NCBI RefSeq assembly: GCF_032854445.1
Contig: NC_088305.1
Location: forward strand, 30,652,628 to 30,716,627
DNA: 64,000 nt
Source: Liolophura sinensis
Lineage: Eukaryota; Mollusca; Polyplacophora; Chitonida; Chitonidae
Direction: 5' to 3'
Shown here: piece after piece, positions 26,231 to 38,300 of the stretch
Layout: every line of letters begins with the position of its first letter
Position numbering within the stretch: the first letter of the stretch is position 1
Position numbers and translations under genes: made by a program
Notes under the pieces: model-generated
What the model was told of the DNA's origin: nothing
What the model saw: only the letters and a program-made list of their open reading frames with translations
Databases searched by the model: none

Positions 26231-27288
26231 TTTGATGTATGATGACAATGAGTGTGGATTGAAGTATGATGACAATGAGGGATTGATGTGTGATGAGAGT
26301 GAATGAGGATTCGATGTCTAATGAAAATACATGAGGATTTGATGTGTGATGACAATGAATGATGATTGGATGTGCGATGGCTGTAAATGAGGACTTTGAT
26401 GTGCGATGACAATGAATGAGGATTTTGATGCATGATGAAAATGAATGTGGATTGACGTATGATCACAATTATTGAGTCATGTGTGATGACATTTAAAGAC
26501 GATTTGAGGTGTTATGACAATGAATGAAGACTGGGCTTGAGGGGTTGGAGTGCTATGACAGTGAATGACGATTAGATGTGTGATGATAATGAATGAGGGA
26601 CTGATGTGTGATGGAAATGAGGATTTGATGTGGGATGACAATGAGAGATTGATGTGTACTGATAATGAGTGAGGATTTAGAATGTGGTTACAATGAATAA
26701 GGATTTGAGGTCTGATGACAATGAGGATTTGATGTGTGATGACAATCAATGAGGATTTGATGTGTGATGACAATCAATGAGGATTTGATGCTTGATGACA
26801 ATGAGTGTGGATTGAAGTGTGATGACAATGGGGGATTGATGTGTGATGGCGGGGAATGAGGATTTGATGTGTGATGATAATGAATGAGGGTTTGATATGT
26901 GATAACAATGAATAACGATTTCATGTGTGGTGACAATAAATGAGTATTTGATATCTGATGACAATGAATGTGGATTGACGCATGATGACAATTAATGAGT
27001 GGTGTGTGATGACAGTGAATGAGGATTTGATGCCTGATGACCATGAATGAAGATTTGATGCCTGATGACAGTGAATGAGGGTTTCATGTCTAATGACAAT
27101 GAATGAGGATTTCATGCATGATGACAGTTTATGTGGATGGGCGTAATATGATAATTATTGATTGATGTGTGACAATAATGAGGATTTGTTGTATGATGAC
27201 AACGAGGGATTGATGTGTGATGACAATGAATGAGGATTTGAGGTGTGGTGACAATGAATGGGGATATGATGTGCGACGACAATGAATG
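26231..27288. repeat. About 28-bp minisatellite, left part
   Basis: Units are variants of GATGTGTGATGACAATGAAT plus GAGGATTT. The same family continues at 32,985-34,075 in the same orientation, with the BEL/Pao element between. The minus-strand open frames (SSHIKSS-type repeats) are artefacts of the repeat. Confidence 0.93.
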
Positions 27289-27357
27289 ATTATTACAAAC
27301 ATCAATAATTACAAAATCTCTTTAGGACTGAATTCTTGGCTTTACGGTAAAATTTTG

Positions 27358-28410
27358 CTAGTTCTCCACAGAAAATGTCACAAATCTGTCAGACTTAAGA
27401 AGACACAGTTTATGAACCGGTCTTCTAAACAAGCTTCCTCTCGAGATTAATTCGACGGATCTGACAAGTCCATCACTTCCGGGAAAGGTTTTTTGGATCC
27501 TATCAAGCGGCCATTGTCTTCTGTGGGTTTTCTGGATCCTACCAAGCGGCCATTGTTTTATGTGGGCTGTCTGGATCCTACCAAGGGGCCATTGTCTTCT
27601 GTGGGTTTTCTGGATCCTACCAAGCGGCCATTGTCTTCTGTGGGTTTTCTGGATCCTACCAAGCGGCCATTGTCTTCTGTGGGTTTCCTGGATCTACCAA
27701 GCGGCCATTGTCTTCTGTGGGTTTTCTGGATCCTACCAAGCGGTCATTGTCTTCTGTGGGTGTTCTTGTCCATAAGAACAACAACATCTCCATCTTGAAA
27801 ATTACGTCTCGGTTTCAACCATATCTGGCGAAGTTGTAACGTGCCTAAATATTCGCGTACCCAAGGTTTCCACGAACAGGAACCGTACGTGCTTCCATAT
27901 CCTTTGATATGAATCCTTGATATATCCCGGGGGACGGGGGAGCCATTCTGGGACCTGCTCTCATCAAAAGCTGACGGCTTGGTGCTAAGGGTTCGTCAGC
28001 TGACTCATAATGGTCTGACTCCATTATGAAGGGTCTGCTGTTTACCATGGCTTCTGTTTCACACAGCAGTGTACCGATACTTTCATCATGCAAAGACTGT
28101 TCTGTTAGCATGGAATTCATCACTTTCCTCACAGTCCTAATTTGACGCTCCGAAATTCCACCAATATGGGAAGCTGTCAGTGGGTTAAACTGCCAATCAA
28201 TTACCTTTTGTCCGATATACGAGTTCAACCTTTGATGGTTCCAAGTTTGGATAGCCACATTCAGCTCCGCTTCTAAAATTCGACCCATTGTCCGACCTTA
28301 TCCTTTCTGGCCGTCCTCTTCTGCTCTCGATTCTTCTAGGGGCATTGATAAAGGAATCAGTATTCATCGAATCAAGCTTCTCAATATGTATTGCCCGTGT
28401 TGTCAAGAAA
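27358..28410 (-). pseudogene. BEL/Pao integrase region (broken)
   Basis: The core includes RSDNGSNF near 28,280-28,300, holding a catalytic Asp. Further on are FNPLTASHIGG and ERQIRTVRKVMNS near 28,110-28,180, holding the catalytic Glu, followed by a segment with VNSRPF. These are family-typical BEL/Pao integrase signatures. The last part (27,358-27,848) reads WVREYLGTLQLRQIW, then DGDVVVLMDKNTHRRQ, then several 13-residue repeats, then GLVRS and KLCLL before the stop. Frames change near 28,250 and 27,850, and an in-frame TGA replaces the Trp codon of the first repeat unit. The integrase cannot be made as it stands. Confidence 0.88.
27493..27772 (-). repeat. 39-bp repeat inside integrase C-terminus
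   Basis: About seven units carry TGGATCCTACCAAGCGGCCA, TTGTCTTCTGTGGGTTTTC on the plus strand. On the minus strand each unit reads THRRQWPLGRIQK, the conserved QWPLGR segment near the end of BEL/Pao integrases. The period is exactly 13 codons. One unit lacks one base (GGATCTACC), which breaks the frame. Confidence 0.92.
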
Positions 28411-28479
28411 GTAAATAGACACCCATATCTTTTGGGGGACCTGGCACCGTTTTACGACAAACGGACCAAAACCGTCTAC

Positions 28480-28990
28480 TCCTATGTAAGTGAAAGGAGA
28501 CCCGTCAGGTGTGACCCTGACCACAGGCAGATGGACGCGGACGCGTCTTCGGCAGCGGTAAGTCTGGACTCAACATGTTTCCAATCACCTGGGGTGGACA
28601 CTCCATGTATTGTCGCCACACGGTTTGCTACAAATGTCTGAAATCTCTTAGACTGTGAATTCTGCAATTTGAGTTGACAGATCTCACATAGGCGAGAGAA
28701 ACCTGGCCGACAAGGGAGCCGTCTGCAAACAAATGGATTTGGCAACCAATGGCATCACCATAGTCACCAAAGTGGAAGGTAACATCTCCTTTCTTTAAAT
28801 TGCACCCCTTCGGAAAGCCCATGTTTCCACGAACAGTATTACACTGCGCTGCTTGGTGCCAGGGGTTCATCCCACAGAACTAACGATGCTCATAATACCC
28901 AGCCGGGTACTTGGTTTTCTTTGAGGTCGATTTTGAAGAAGAACATGTCATCTCCTGTGTCCCAATGAACTCATAGGGCTTATTCCAGTG
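28480..28990 (-). pseudogene. BEL/Pao RNase H region (broken)
   Basis: Two overlapping minus-strand frames give IGCQIHLFADGS (RNase H first strand with the catalytic Asp) and FVANRVATIHG with DWKHVESRLTAAED, the usual BEL/Pao sequence just after the RNase H. The frames are interrupted, so this is a remnant. Confidence 0.8.
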
Positions 28991-29059
28991 GAAGACTGCT
29001 ACTGGTGACACTAATTCCCGAGACAGCTTTTGTCAGCAGATCAAGGTTAATCCTTCCCT

Positions 29060-29640
29060 TCTCTGAGGGTACAGATTGCAGGCAGTAATCAACGTAGAAA
29101 TTCTCTAGTATGCGTTGTACTGCAGCTTCATGAAAGTATTATCCAGGGCCGTACGTCTGACAGCAAAACTGGTACAGCTTGGGCTCCACACATCCGGTAA
29201 ATCTCTGTATCTTTAGCCATGTCGCCATCAGGCCACCACAAGAACCGTAAAACATTTATATCCTCGGGTGTGACCTTTACCTGATGAAACATACCCTTTA
29301 TGTCTCCCATCAAAGCAAAATGATCTTCCCGAAACCTAGGAAGTACACCTGTTAGTTTATTGGTGAGGTCAGAACCCAACAATACAGCCTCTTTCAAACT
29401 AATTTCCTTGAACTTTGCATAACAGTCAAATACTATTCTCAGTTTGTCAGGCTTCTTTTCACTGGTTACTGCATGGTGTGGGAGATACCAAACAGAATTT
29501 TGCTGGCCTGTAATAGCCTCTCCTGTAACCTTCTCAGAACCTTTGTCAAATGGTTCCTGGATACCTGACTTGTTTTTCTCGTACAAGATTTTGTTTCTTG
29601 ATAATTTTTCTTTTCAAATGCCAAGTCTTGATTCCGCGTC
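29060..29640 (-). pseudogene. BEL/Pao reverse transcriptase region (broken)
   Basis: The palm and fingers region shows VWYLPHHAV, KLRIVFDCYAKF, GSDLTNKLTGVLPRFRED, ALMGDIKGMFHQVKV and VLRFLWWPDGD, all typical of BEL/Pao reverse transcriptase. The catalytic box, normally YVDD, reads YVDY at 29,085-29,096, so the second Asp is lost. The frame breaks near 29,190. The enzyme would be inactive. Confidence 0.9.
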
Positions 29641-29874
29641 ACAATAGTTGTTTGGTAAACATGGCTGTCTGGTTTTATATGGAATTATCATTTCATAATG
29701 GCCGTCTGTCATCTCGATAGTGTCATTCAGATATCAATCGCACGTTTATCTTCTGTTGACCTTTCTGCACCATTGGCTTCACAGACATCTACCGGCCCAG
29801 ATGGCTCAGTTTGTAGTGTCCGCGTTTGGGGTTCAGCATTAAGGGGATAGTGACTGTCGATAGGGACTAACGAC

Positions 29875-30085
29875 TGGTTGACCAGTATCAGTATAATGGC
29901 TCGAGCGGGACGGCTTACTCGCCTTCGGTAAGTCATCTTAGTGAAGCAGCACGAGGTAAAAGAGCGGTGGAAATTTGTTCTGCAACAAGGAGGCACGTTA
30001 CATGCACTCTTCCTTCTTCATCGTTTGACGGAAAAATTGTTACGTACGACGTTAAACCCCACTCATTCACACACTCATTCACAGC
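29875..30085 (+). repeat. SINE-B inserted in BEL/Pao
   Basis: It contains CCAGTATCAGTATAATGGCT, GGACGGCTTACTCGCCTTCG, GGTGGAAATTTGTTCTGCAA and the tail GTACGACGTTAAACCCCACT with an (ATTCACACACTC) simple end. It interrupts the retroelement between the reverse transcriptase and protease regions, so it is younger than that insertion. Confidence 0.85.
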
Positions 30086-30139
30086 CAAAACTTCTTAACC
30101 TGTCTTTGCAGTTCTTGGTCAACCTGAACGAAATTGGAA

Positions 30140-30710
30140 ATTGCCGTTAAACATATCTCACCGTTCAGCGCACACGTCCAGCGGGCCATTTAATGTCCAG
30201 ACTTCGATAGGAATCAACGCCATTGGACTAGTCAGAAGTGTGACATCCGCCTTATCAGTATATGGCAAATGTATCCCTTCTAAGTGTGGCCACCTGTCGA
30301 CATCTTCTTGCAACACAATGCTATCCTTTAATAGGCCTACAGGTAGCTTAGGCATTACAGACACGTTTGAAAGTTGCATTGATTGTCGGCCTTTAACATC
30401 TCCAGTATTCAAAGACACAAGCCTAGAATCCGATTTGCCATTCTCCAAAAAAAGCGTCGTGAGTGACAGTGTTGTCCTCGAACCCTTTAAGCTAAGCTGA
30501 TCAGCTAGCGCCTGCCAAGTAGCGCATTCGTGGTAATGTAACTCTGCTAATCCATCGTTTTCCCCAAAACAGGAATGATAGGCAACACTGCTTGTAACAC
30601 CAACAACAGTGACACCATACATAGAATTACTGGTACAAACTCCAATCTCTTTGCAACGCTCAGTTGTTTGAAGTTGGCACAAAGAAAGATGACATGGTCT
30701 CCAGAACAAT
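30140..30710 (-). pseudogene. BEL/Pao protease-region remnant
   Basis: The minus frame shows QALADQLSLKGSRTTLSL followed by TLFLENGKSDSRLVSLN, VMPKLPVG and WPHLEGIHLP, matching the aspartic-protease segment of BEL/Pao Gag-Pol. The expected Asp-Thr/Ser-Gly active site just upstream is not visible (it reads LAELHYHECATWQ), so the protease is degenerate. Confidence 0.7.
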
Positions 30711-31250
30711 ATCTACATGGTGAAAATCTACTTGCATTTGTTTGATGCTGATTACCTGCCAGTGGCTTGGTATCATCATTCGCTTGAGCAATAAAACTGG
30801 CACGACTGGAATTATCTTCGAAACTGAATTTCTCAGCTTTATCTTTAATGTCCCGCTTTACAGAGCTGGTGCCAACAACTGGGTCATTAGCTTCTTCGTC
30901 CGCCATGTCGAAGAAATCTACCAGATGATTTATGTCAGGATAATAACCGATTCACTTGAAATATCTGACGGCCTCTGTTCGCCATCTGTTTTGCAAGTAT
31001 GGAACTTTTCAATCATGTTGCTTATCCTTATTTGATTATCGACCTCGCTTGATCGTCTCATCGCTGTCAGTGTCACAATGCAACTACGTACGTTATCTGC
31101 GTGTCTTTGCAGGGCTGTACTGTCACCGTACTTTAAACACGAACCATCTGTAATCTTGGAATTCCATGTTTTAGATATCACAAACTGATTACCAAAGCGG
31201 CTTAACATCAATCTTCTGGCTTCATCATAACCCTGTTTTGGTTCCATAAC
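30547..31250 (-). pseudogene. BEL/Pao gag remnant with zinc knuckle
   Basis: The frame at 30,930-31,247 reads GYDEARRLMLSRFGNQFVIS and TALQRHADNVRSC, the DUF1759-type gag region. The frame at 30,547-30,906 carries CRYCSGDHVIFLC, a knuckle-like Cys/His motif followed by FKQLSVAKRLEFV. Both are standard parts of BEL/Pao gag. The two frames differ, so at least one indel lies between them. Confidence 0.82.
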
Positions 31251-31462
31251 GGGACAGCACTCGATTACTTCTAGGGCTTTACCTATACAGTACTGGAAAA
31301 GGCGATTAATCTTTACGACGTCACTTCTCCGGTACCCTCTAAACTGTTTTCAAAGGCTCGTATGAATAAGCAAAACTTCAATGGATCTCCATCAAACTTC
31401 ATAAGCTCTGTCTTAGGAAGCTGAATGACATTTAACATTTGCTGCTGCAGGGTTAAAACCTG

Positions 31463-31464
<2 letters not shown>

Positions 31465-31528
<64 letters not shown>

Positions 31529-31548
31529 CCTATATATATATATATATT
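31465..31548. repeat. (TA)n microsatellite
   Basis: A nearly pure TA run of about 80 bp with one GGCC interruption. It lies in the degraded gag region of the retroelement. Confidence 0.97.
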
Positions 31549-32033
31549 ACCTGGACTTAACATGTCATTTGTGGCACTCAATCGCTGACGTTCTGCTGCC
31601 ATTGCTGGTACTTTATGTGATATGCCAGTATCTTTTTGATACTCTTGGGGTTAACATGTAGTTCTCCGATTACAACTAAAATTTGCTGAGTTACTCTTAC
31701 CATCAATCTCAAATTCCCCTGACTTTTAACCCCAGTGTCTGACATATCTGTATCTAACTTTTGACCTAGAAATTTTAGGTGCGTTTCCACAGGAGTTCTA
31801 CTCATATTAGTATTAACATGAAATAGGCCTAATCCTCATGTCACTTTACCAGTCGCACCACGGCTAAATTCTACCAAAACTTGTTCTTCAGCTTCCCCAG
31901 CTGTTATTTCTGTTTCTAAAGTCATTGTTTCATTTAACTGCTCAAGCTGCATTTGCTTACGTCTTAACTCTTGGTGCTTTCTCAATGCCTGAGTATGCAC
32001 CATTGATGCAGCCTTCTTACTAGCTGCTTTTGC

Positions 32034-32191
32034 GCTGAGCTTGCCTTCCTCTCCGTCCGTAAGTGGGAAGGTCTGTCAGCAACATGCGGATGGTCGTGGG
32101 TTTCCCCCAAACACAATGCTGGCCGCCGTCGTATAAGTGAAATATTCTTGAGTACGGCGTAAAACACCAATCAAATAAATAAATAAATAAA
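32034..32191 (+). repeat. SINE-A, 5'-truncated, in BEL/Pao
   Basis: It starts within the body (GCCTTCCTCTCCGTCCGTAA), continues GGTCTGTCAGCAACATGCGG and GCCGCCGTCGTATAAGTGAA, and ends GAGTACGGCGTAAAACACCA plus (AAAT)n. Confidence 0.88.
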
Positions 32192-32984
32192 TCTTGAGCT
32201 TGTCGCGGAAGAAACTTTACCTCAAGCTTGGTTAGCTGAATCTTCAAATCTGATATCATCAGGTGCAGCCTTTGGCCAACTATCTGTCTTTCCAGAATGT
32301 TACACCTGACTTGAGCATCTGGTATCTATCATCCACTTCTTGAAGATTTTCCTCTGACTTCTGCTACTCATTCATGTCTTCCTTAACAATGGTGTTGTAC
32401 TGTTCTTGTTTCTTCGTAAATTTATCAAAAGTGTGCTCTAAGGCAGCCATTTTAACTTCAATTTCCCAAACAGGTACACATTTCAGTTCTCCGATTTCAT
32501 CAGTTTTGTTAGTGTTGATAAAACACCTCCTCTCTCGTGCCAACAAGTTTTCTTGTTTCCTCCGACACTATCCCGTCCTTTTCGAATATTGTGTAAAATT
32601 CCGGTTCACTTCTTAACATCTTATCTGAATTTATCTCTCAGGAAATGTCTTGAACTTCTTTTTGGAAGCAGAAACAAAGACTGTCCAATGTTTTCTGAGC
32701 ATGTCTTTATTCTAGCCGCAGCCTGACTGTCCAAATTCTCCCAGATCTCTTATTAAGAATATTGTACACAACGATTCAAGAAATTTCTAGGCCGTATTTT
32801 GGCTTCTACAACAGTTACTTATTAACAAACTTTTCATCATCAGCTGGCCGCAGTCAGATCAATTCTTGTTGTGTTTATACTCGCCACACCTCCCATCGCC
32901 AGCCCTATGTTCGGTTAAATACAGAACTACGTATACAAAAAAAAACCTGACTGGGACGATATCATTATGAACTCTACACTATAA

Positions 32985-34075
32985 TGAATGAGGGTTTGAT
33001 GTGTGATGACAATAAATGAGGATTTGATGTGTGATGAAAATGAGGGTTTGATGTGTGATGAAAATAAATGTGGATTTGATGTGTGATGACAATGAAGGAT
33101 TGATGTGTGATGACAATCAGGGATTTACATGTGATGACAATCAGGGATTGATGACAATAAATGTGGATTTGATGTGTGATGACAATCAGGGATTGATGAC
33201 AATAAATGTGGATTTGATGTGTGATGACAATGAGGGATTGATGTGTGATGACAATGAGGGATTGATGTGTGATGACAATGAGGGATTGATGTGTGATAGT
33301 AATAAATGAGGGATTGATGTGGGATGACAATGAGGGATTGATGTGGGATGACAATAAATGAGGGTGTGATGTCAATGGGTGAGGATTCCGATGTGTGAAT
33401 TTTTGATACTGAATTAATGAGGACTTGAAATATGCTGACAATAAATCAGGATTTTGATGTGTGGTGACAATGAGGGATTGATGTCTGAGGACAATGAATG
33501 AAGATTTGATGTGTGGTGACAATGAATGACAATATGACGTGTGACAACACTGAAGGTTTCATGTGTGATGGCAATGAATGAGGATTTGATGTGTGGTGAC
33601 AATGAATGACAATATGATGTGTGACAACACTGAAGGTTTCATGTGTGATGGCAATGAATGAGGATTTGATGTGTGGTGACAATGAATGAGGACTTGATGT
33701 GTGGTGACAATGAATGAGGAATTGATATGTGGTGACAATGAATGACAATATGATGTGTGACAACACTGAAAGGTTTGATGTGTGATGACAATGAGGGATC
33801 GATGTGTGATGAGAATGAATGAGGATTTGAGGTATGATGAGAATGGGTGAGGATTTGAATTGATGTGTGATGACAATGAATGAGGATCACGTCATAACAA
33901 TAGATGAGGATTTGTGATGACAATGATTGAAGATTTGATGGGTGATGATGATGAATTAGGAAGACGTGATGACAATAAAGGATTTGATATGCTCTGACCA
34001 TGGATGATGAAATTGAATATCTGATAATTTGTAATAAAATGTTGGATTTAATGAACATGATGGATACACTGATTT
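32985..34075. repeat. About 28-bp minisatellite, right part
   Basis: Variants of GATGTGTGATGACAATGAGG and GATTTGATGTGTGGTGACAA continue the array seen at 26,231-27,288. A higher-order unit with GTGACAACACTGAAGGTTTC recurs near 33,540, 33,620 and 33,760. Confidence 0.92.
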
Positions 34076-34104
34076 GATGTGTAATGTAATTGTGTGTTTG
34101 CATG

Positions 34105-34270
34105 TTTCAGGTTTTACTTCCCACTTTCAGTCGTATGACAGTGAGGGGCGGGTACATAACATACTGTGTCTCCCTGTCGCTGGGCGAGCCTATACTGTCA
34201 AAGCTCTGCCGCCACTGAAGTATCATGCCCTAGGCACGAAACATGACACCCCACACCATCGCTTTACACT
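34105..34270 (-). repeat. SINE-C fragment
   Basis: Read on the minus strand it has GTGGGGTGTCATGTTTCGTG, CATGATACTTCAGTGGCGGC and CATACGACTGAAAGTGGGAA, matching the order of the body and tail of the SINE at 4,888-5,215. It splits two related minisatellites. Confidence 0.55.
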
Positions 34271-34344
34271 TACACTGGCCAACCAGAAAGGTTTGGTTGC
34301 TCTCAGTGTTGAGTGTGAAAAGCGAGACAGAAACCATTTTCGAT

Positions 34345-34830
34345 AATGTGTAACGAAAATGAAGAATGACGATTTGGGGTATAAAACGAAGGAAAGGAAA
34401 ATGAACGATGGGGATTTGGTGTGTAACTAAAATGAACAATGGGGATTTGGTTTGTAAGGAAAATGAAGGATGAGGATTTGATGTGTAGTGAAAAAGAAGG
34501 ATGAAGATTTGATGTGTACTGAAAACGAAAGATGAGGATTTGATGTGTAATGAAAAAGAAGGATGAGGATTTCATGTGTAATGAAAAAAAAAGACGAGGA
34601 TTTGATGACTACTGAAAAAGAAGGATGAAGATTTGATGTGTACTGAAAACGAAGGATGAGGATTTGATGTGTAATGAAAAAGAAGGATGAGGATTTCATG
34701 TGTAATGAAAAAAAAAGACGAGGATTTGATGACTACTGAAAAAGAAGGATGAGGATTTGATGACTACTGAAAACGAAGGATGAAAATTTGAAATGTACTG
34801 AAAACGAAGGATGAGGATTTTAGGTCCAGC
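34345..34830. repeat. 31-bp minisatellite
   Basis: Units of GATTTGATGTGTAATGAAAA plus AGAAGGATGAG repeat about 15 times. The core GAGGATTTGATGTGT is shared with the 28-bp family, so the two arrays are probably related. Confidence 0.9.
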
Positions 34831-35256
34831 AAAAATGAAGATTGATCATCTGACAGTGTAGTGTGATGAAAATCAAGAATAATGGTTTTGGTGTCATATG
34901 CAAAAGGAAAACGGGATTAGCAGAGTCTCATGACACCATTGTTTGGATGGTAACCAATACGCCCAAATTCCGGAGGTGTGTCCGTATTCTAACAGCCTGT
35001 CAACATTTACAAAATTTTACATACATGTCTAATACATATATGTGATAAAACATTGGTGAGATAGATACATGACATCCCACACACATCATTTCTCACAAAT
35101 AAAATGGATTAAATGTACATGCATAGATCTATTTACACAAACTTCAGAACCACAGAGTTGAGACCATGGATATCTACACTAAGTCATTGTGTTCGTCATA
35201 AGAAGAAAACAATTTCCGTTGACATTTGAAGACTCTAAGCACAAACTCCACCTGGC

Positions 35257-35375
35257 TCATGTTAACTGCTTGAACCTTGACCTCATGGTTATCATGAAAC
35301 TTCGGAAATCATTTGTCTGGTTTAGCTTTTCTACTAAGGCCTCTAGGTCTTTGATTGGCGGGTTACAATCTGAAA
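35257..35375 (-). CDS. SPC25 exon 7 (terminal)
   Basis: The acceptor is TTTGTTTCAG. It reads VSDCNPPIKDLEALVEKLNQ (Val codon split by the intron), TNDFRSFMITMRSRF and stops at 35,257-35,259. This parallels the C-terminal VSD...L...TN.FS.F..NVR pattern of animal SPC25. Confidence 0.88.
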
Positions 35376-38300
35376 CTGAAACAAACAAGGTCCAATGTAA
35401 ACGACGCCTGTCATACCTGTAGATGAGAACAACACTGTGCACAAGGTCAATAATATGAGAATGAACAATGCCACTGAATCGGTGGTCCATGTTATTTATT
35501 TATTTGTTTGATTGGTGTTTAACGCTGTACTGAAGAATTATTCGCTTACATGGCGCTGGTCAGCATTATGGTGGGAGGAAACCAGGCAGACCCCGTGGGG
35601 AACCCAAGATCATCCCGGTAGCCCATGTCAATGAAACAGTGAATAATGACACTTAAACGGTTAGCAATGTCAATGAAACAGTGTACCATGTCACTGAACT
35701 GAAGTACCATATCAGCGAAATGACGCACAATGTCACAGAAAGGGTCAACAATGTCAATGTCACTATATCACTGAAATGGTGTACACCCAAGCTGCGGAGC
35801 CTTCATGTCACTGAAATGGTGTACACCCAAGCTGCGGAGCCTTCATGTCACTGAAATGGTGTCCTGTGACAGTGAAATGGTGTACTATTTCACTGAAATG
35901 GTGTCCTGTGACAGTGAAATGGTGTACTATGTCAATGAAATGGTGTCCTGTGACAGTGAAATGGTGTACTATGTCACTGAAATGGTGTCCTGTGACACTG
36001 AAATGGTGTACTATGTCAATGAAATGGTATACACCCAAGTTGCGGAGCCTTCATGTCACTGAAATGGTGTCCTGTGACAGTGAAATGGTGTACTATGTCA
36101 CTGAAATGGTGTCCTGTGACAGTGAAATGGTGTACTATGTCAATGAAATGGTGTCCTTTGACAGTGAAATGGTGTACTATGTCACTGAAATGGTGTCCTG
36201 TGACACTGAAATGGTGTACTATGTCAATGAAATGGTATACACCCAAGTTGCGGAGCCTTCATGTCACTGAAATGGTGTCCTGTGACAGTGAAATGGTGTA
36301 CTATGTCACTGAAATGGTGTCCTGTGACAGTGAAATGGTGAAATGGTGTCCTGTGACAGTGAAATGGTGTACTATGTCACTGAAATGGTGTCCTGTGACA
36401 GTGAAATGGTGTACTATGTCAATGAAATGGTATACACCCAAGTTGCGGAGCCTTCATGTCACTGAAATGGTGCACACCCATGTTGGGAAGACCTCATATC
36501 ACTGAGCTTACCTTCATATGCGCCGGTCTCTTCAATCTTCACAGAGAAGTAGAAAGGGCGTTTTGGGTCGTCCCGGTCTACACATGTGAAGATTAGCTGA
36601 AACTTCTTATCTGAAACACAAGCAACATAGTAGATCTAGTAATCTGGTGTTCGGTGGGTGTTTGTACCACAGAGAAGTAGAAAGGGCGTTTTGGGTGGTC
36701 CCGGTCTACACACGTGAAGATTAGCTGAAACTTCTTATCTGTAACACAAGCAACATAGTAGATCTAGTGATCTGGTGTTCGGTGGGTGTTTGTACCACAG
36801 AGAAGTAGAAAGGGCGTTTTGGGTCGTCCCGGTCTACACACGTGAAGATTAGCTGAAACTTCTTATCTGAAACACAAGCAACATAGTAGATCTAGTGATC
36901 TGGTGTTCGGTGAGTGTTTGTACCACAGAGAAGTAGAAAGGGCGTTTTGGGTCGTCCCGGTCTACACACGTGAAGATTAGCTGAAACTTCTTATCTGTAA
37001 CACAAGCAACATAGTAGATCTAGTGATCTGGTGTTCGGTGAGTTTTTGTACCACAGAGAAGTAGAAAGGGCGTTTTGGGTCGTCCCGGTCTACACACGTG
37101 AAGATTAGCTGAAACTTCTTATCTGTAACACAAGCAACATAGTAGATCTAGTGATCTGGTGTTCGGTGAGTGTTTGTACCACAGAGAAGTAGAAAGGGCG
37201 TTTTGGGTCGTCCCGGTCTACACACGTGAAGATTAGCTGAAACTTCTTATCTGAAACACAAGCAACATAGTAGATCTAGTGATCTGGTGTTCGGTGGGTG
37301 TTTGTACCACAGAGAAGTAGAAAGGGCGTTTTGGGTCGTCCCGGTCTACACACGTGAAGATTAGCTGAAACTTCTTATCTGAAACACAAGCAACATAGTA
37401 GATCTAGTGATCTGGTGTTCGGTGAGTGTTTGTACCACAGAGAAGTAGAAAGGGCGTTTTGGGTCGTCCCGGTCTACACATGTGAAGATTAGCTGAAACT
37501 TCTTATCTGTAACACAAGCAACATAGTAGATCTAGTGATCTGGTGTTCGGTGAGTTTTTGTACCACAGAGAAGTAGAAAGGGCGTTTTGGGTCGTCCCGG
37601 TCTACACATGTGAAGATTAGCTGAAACTTCTTATCTGAAACACAAGCAACATAGTAGATCTAGTAATCTGGTGTTCGGTGGGTGTTTGTACCACAGAGAA
37701 GTAGAAAGGGCGTTTTGGGTCGTCCCGGTCTACACATGTGAAGATTAGCTGAAACTTCTTATCTGAAACACAAGCAACATAGTAGATCTAGTGATCTGGT
37801 GTTCGGTGAGTTTTTGTACCACAGAGAAGTAGAAAGGGCGTTTTGGGTGGTCCCGGTCTACACATGTAAAGATTAGCTGAAACTTCTTATCTGAAACACA
37901 AGCAACATAGTAGATCTAGTGATCTGGTGTTCGGTGAGTGTTTGTACCACAGAGAAGTAGAAAGGGCGTTTTGGGTCGTCCCGGTCTACACATGTGAAGA
38001 TTAGCTGAAACTTCTTATCTGAAACACAAGCAACATAGTAGATCTAGTAATCTGGTGTTCGGTGGGTGTTTGTACCACAGAGAAGTAGAAAGGGCGTTTT
38101 GGGTCGTCCCGGTCTACACATGTGAAGATTAGCTGAAACTTCTTATCTGAAACACAAGCAACATAGTAGATCTAGTGATCTGGTGTTCGGTGAGTTTTTG
38201 TACCACAGAGAAGTAGAAAGGGCGTTTTGGGTCGTCCCGGTCTACACACGTGAAGATTAGCTGAAACTTCTTATCTGAAACACAAGCGACATAGTAGATC

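Larger units (their letters stand above)
27289..32984 (-). mobile_element. BEL/Pao LTR retrotransposon, decayed and 3'-truncated
   Basis: Minus-strand fragments in the right order show gag (about 32.6-30.6 kb), protease region, reverse transcriptase, RNase H and integrase, ending at a stop at 27,358-27,360. Frames are broken many times, and two SINEs sit inside (29,875-30,085; 32,034-32,191). Only about 70 bp separate the integrase stop from the flanking satellite, so the 3' LTR seems lost. A possible 5' LTR with a TATAAAC box lies near 32,690-32,984, but with no partner to compare it is only inferred. Identical satellite flanks on both sides show insertion into the array. Confidence 0.9.

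Noticed and set aside
26215-27115. Minus-strand frames rich in HHTSNPH and SSHIKSS repeats
   Set aside because: Translations of the 28-bp minisatellite, with no start context or conserved sequence.
35805-36505. Open frames with repeated VSCDSEMVYY or VTVKWCTMSLK text
   Set aside because: They are read from the minisatellite in SPC25 intron 6 and lie on the strand opposite to the gene.
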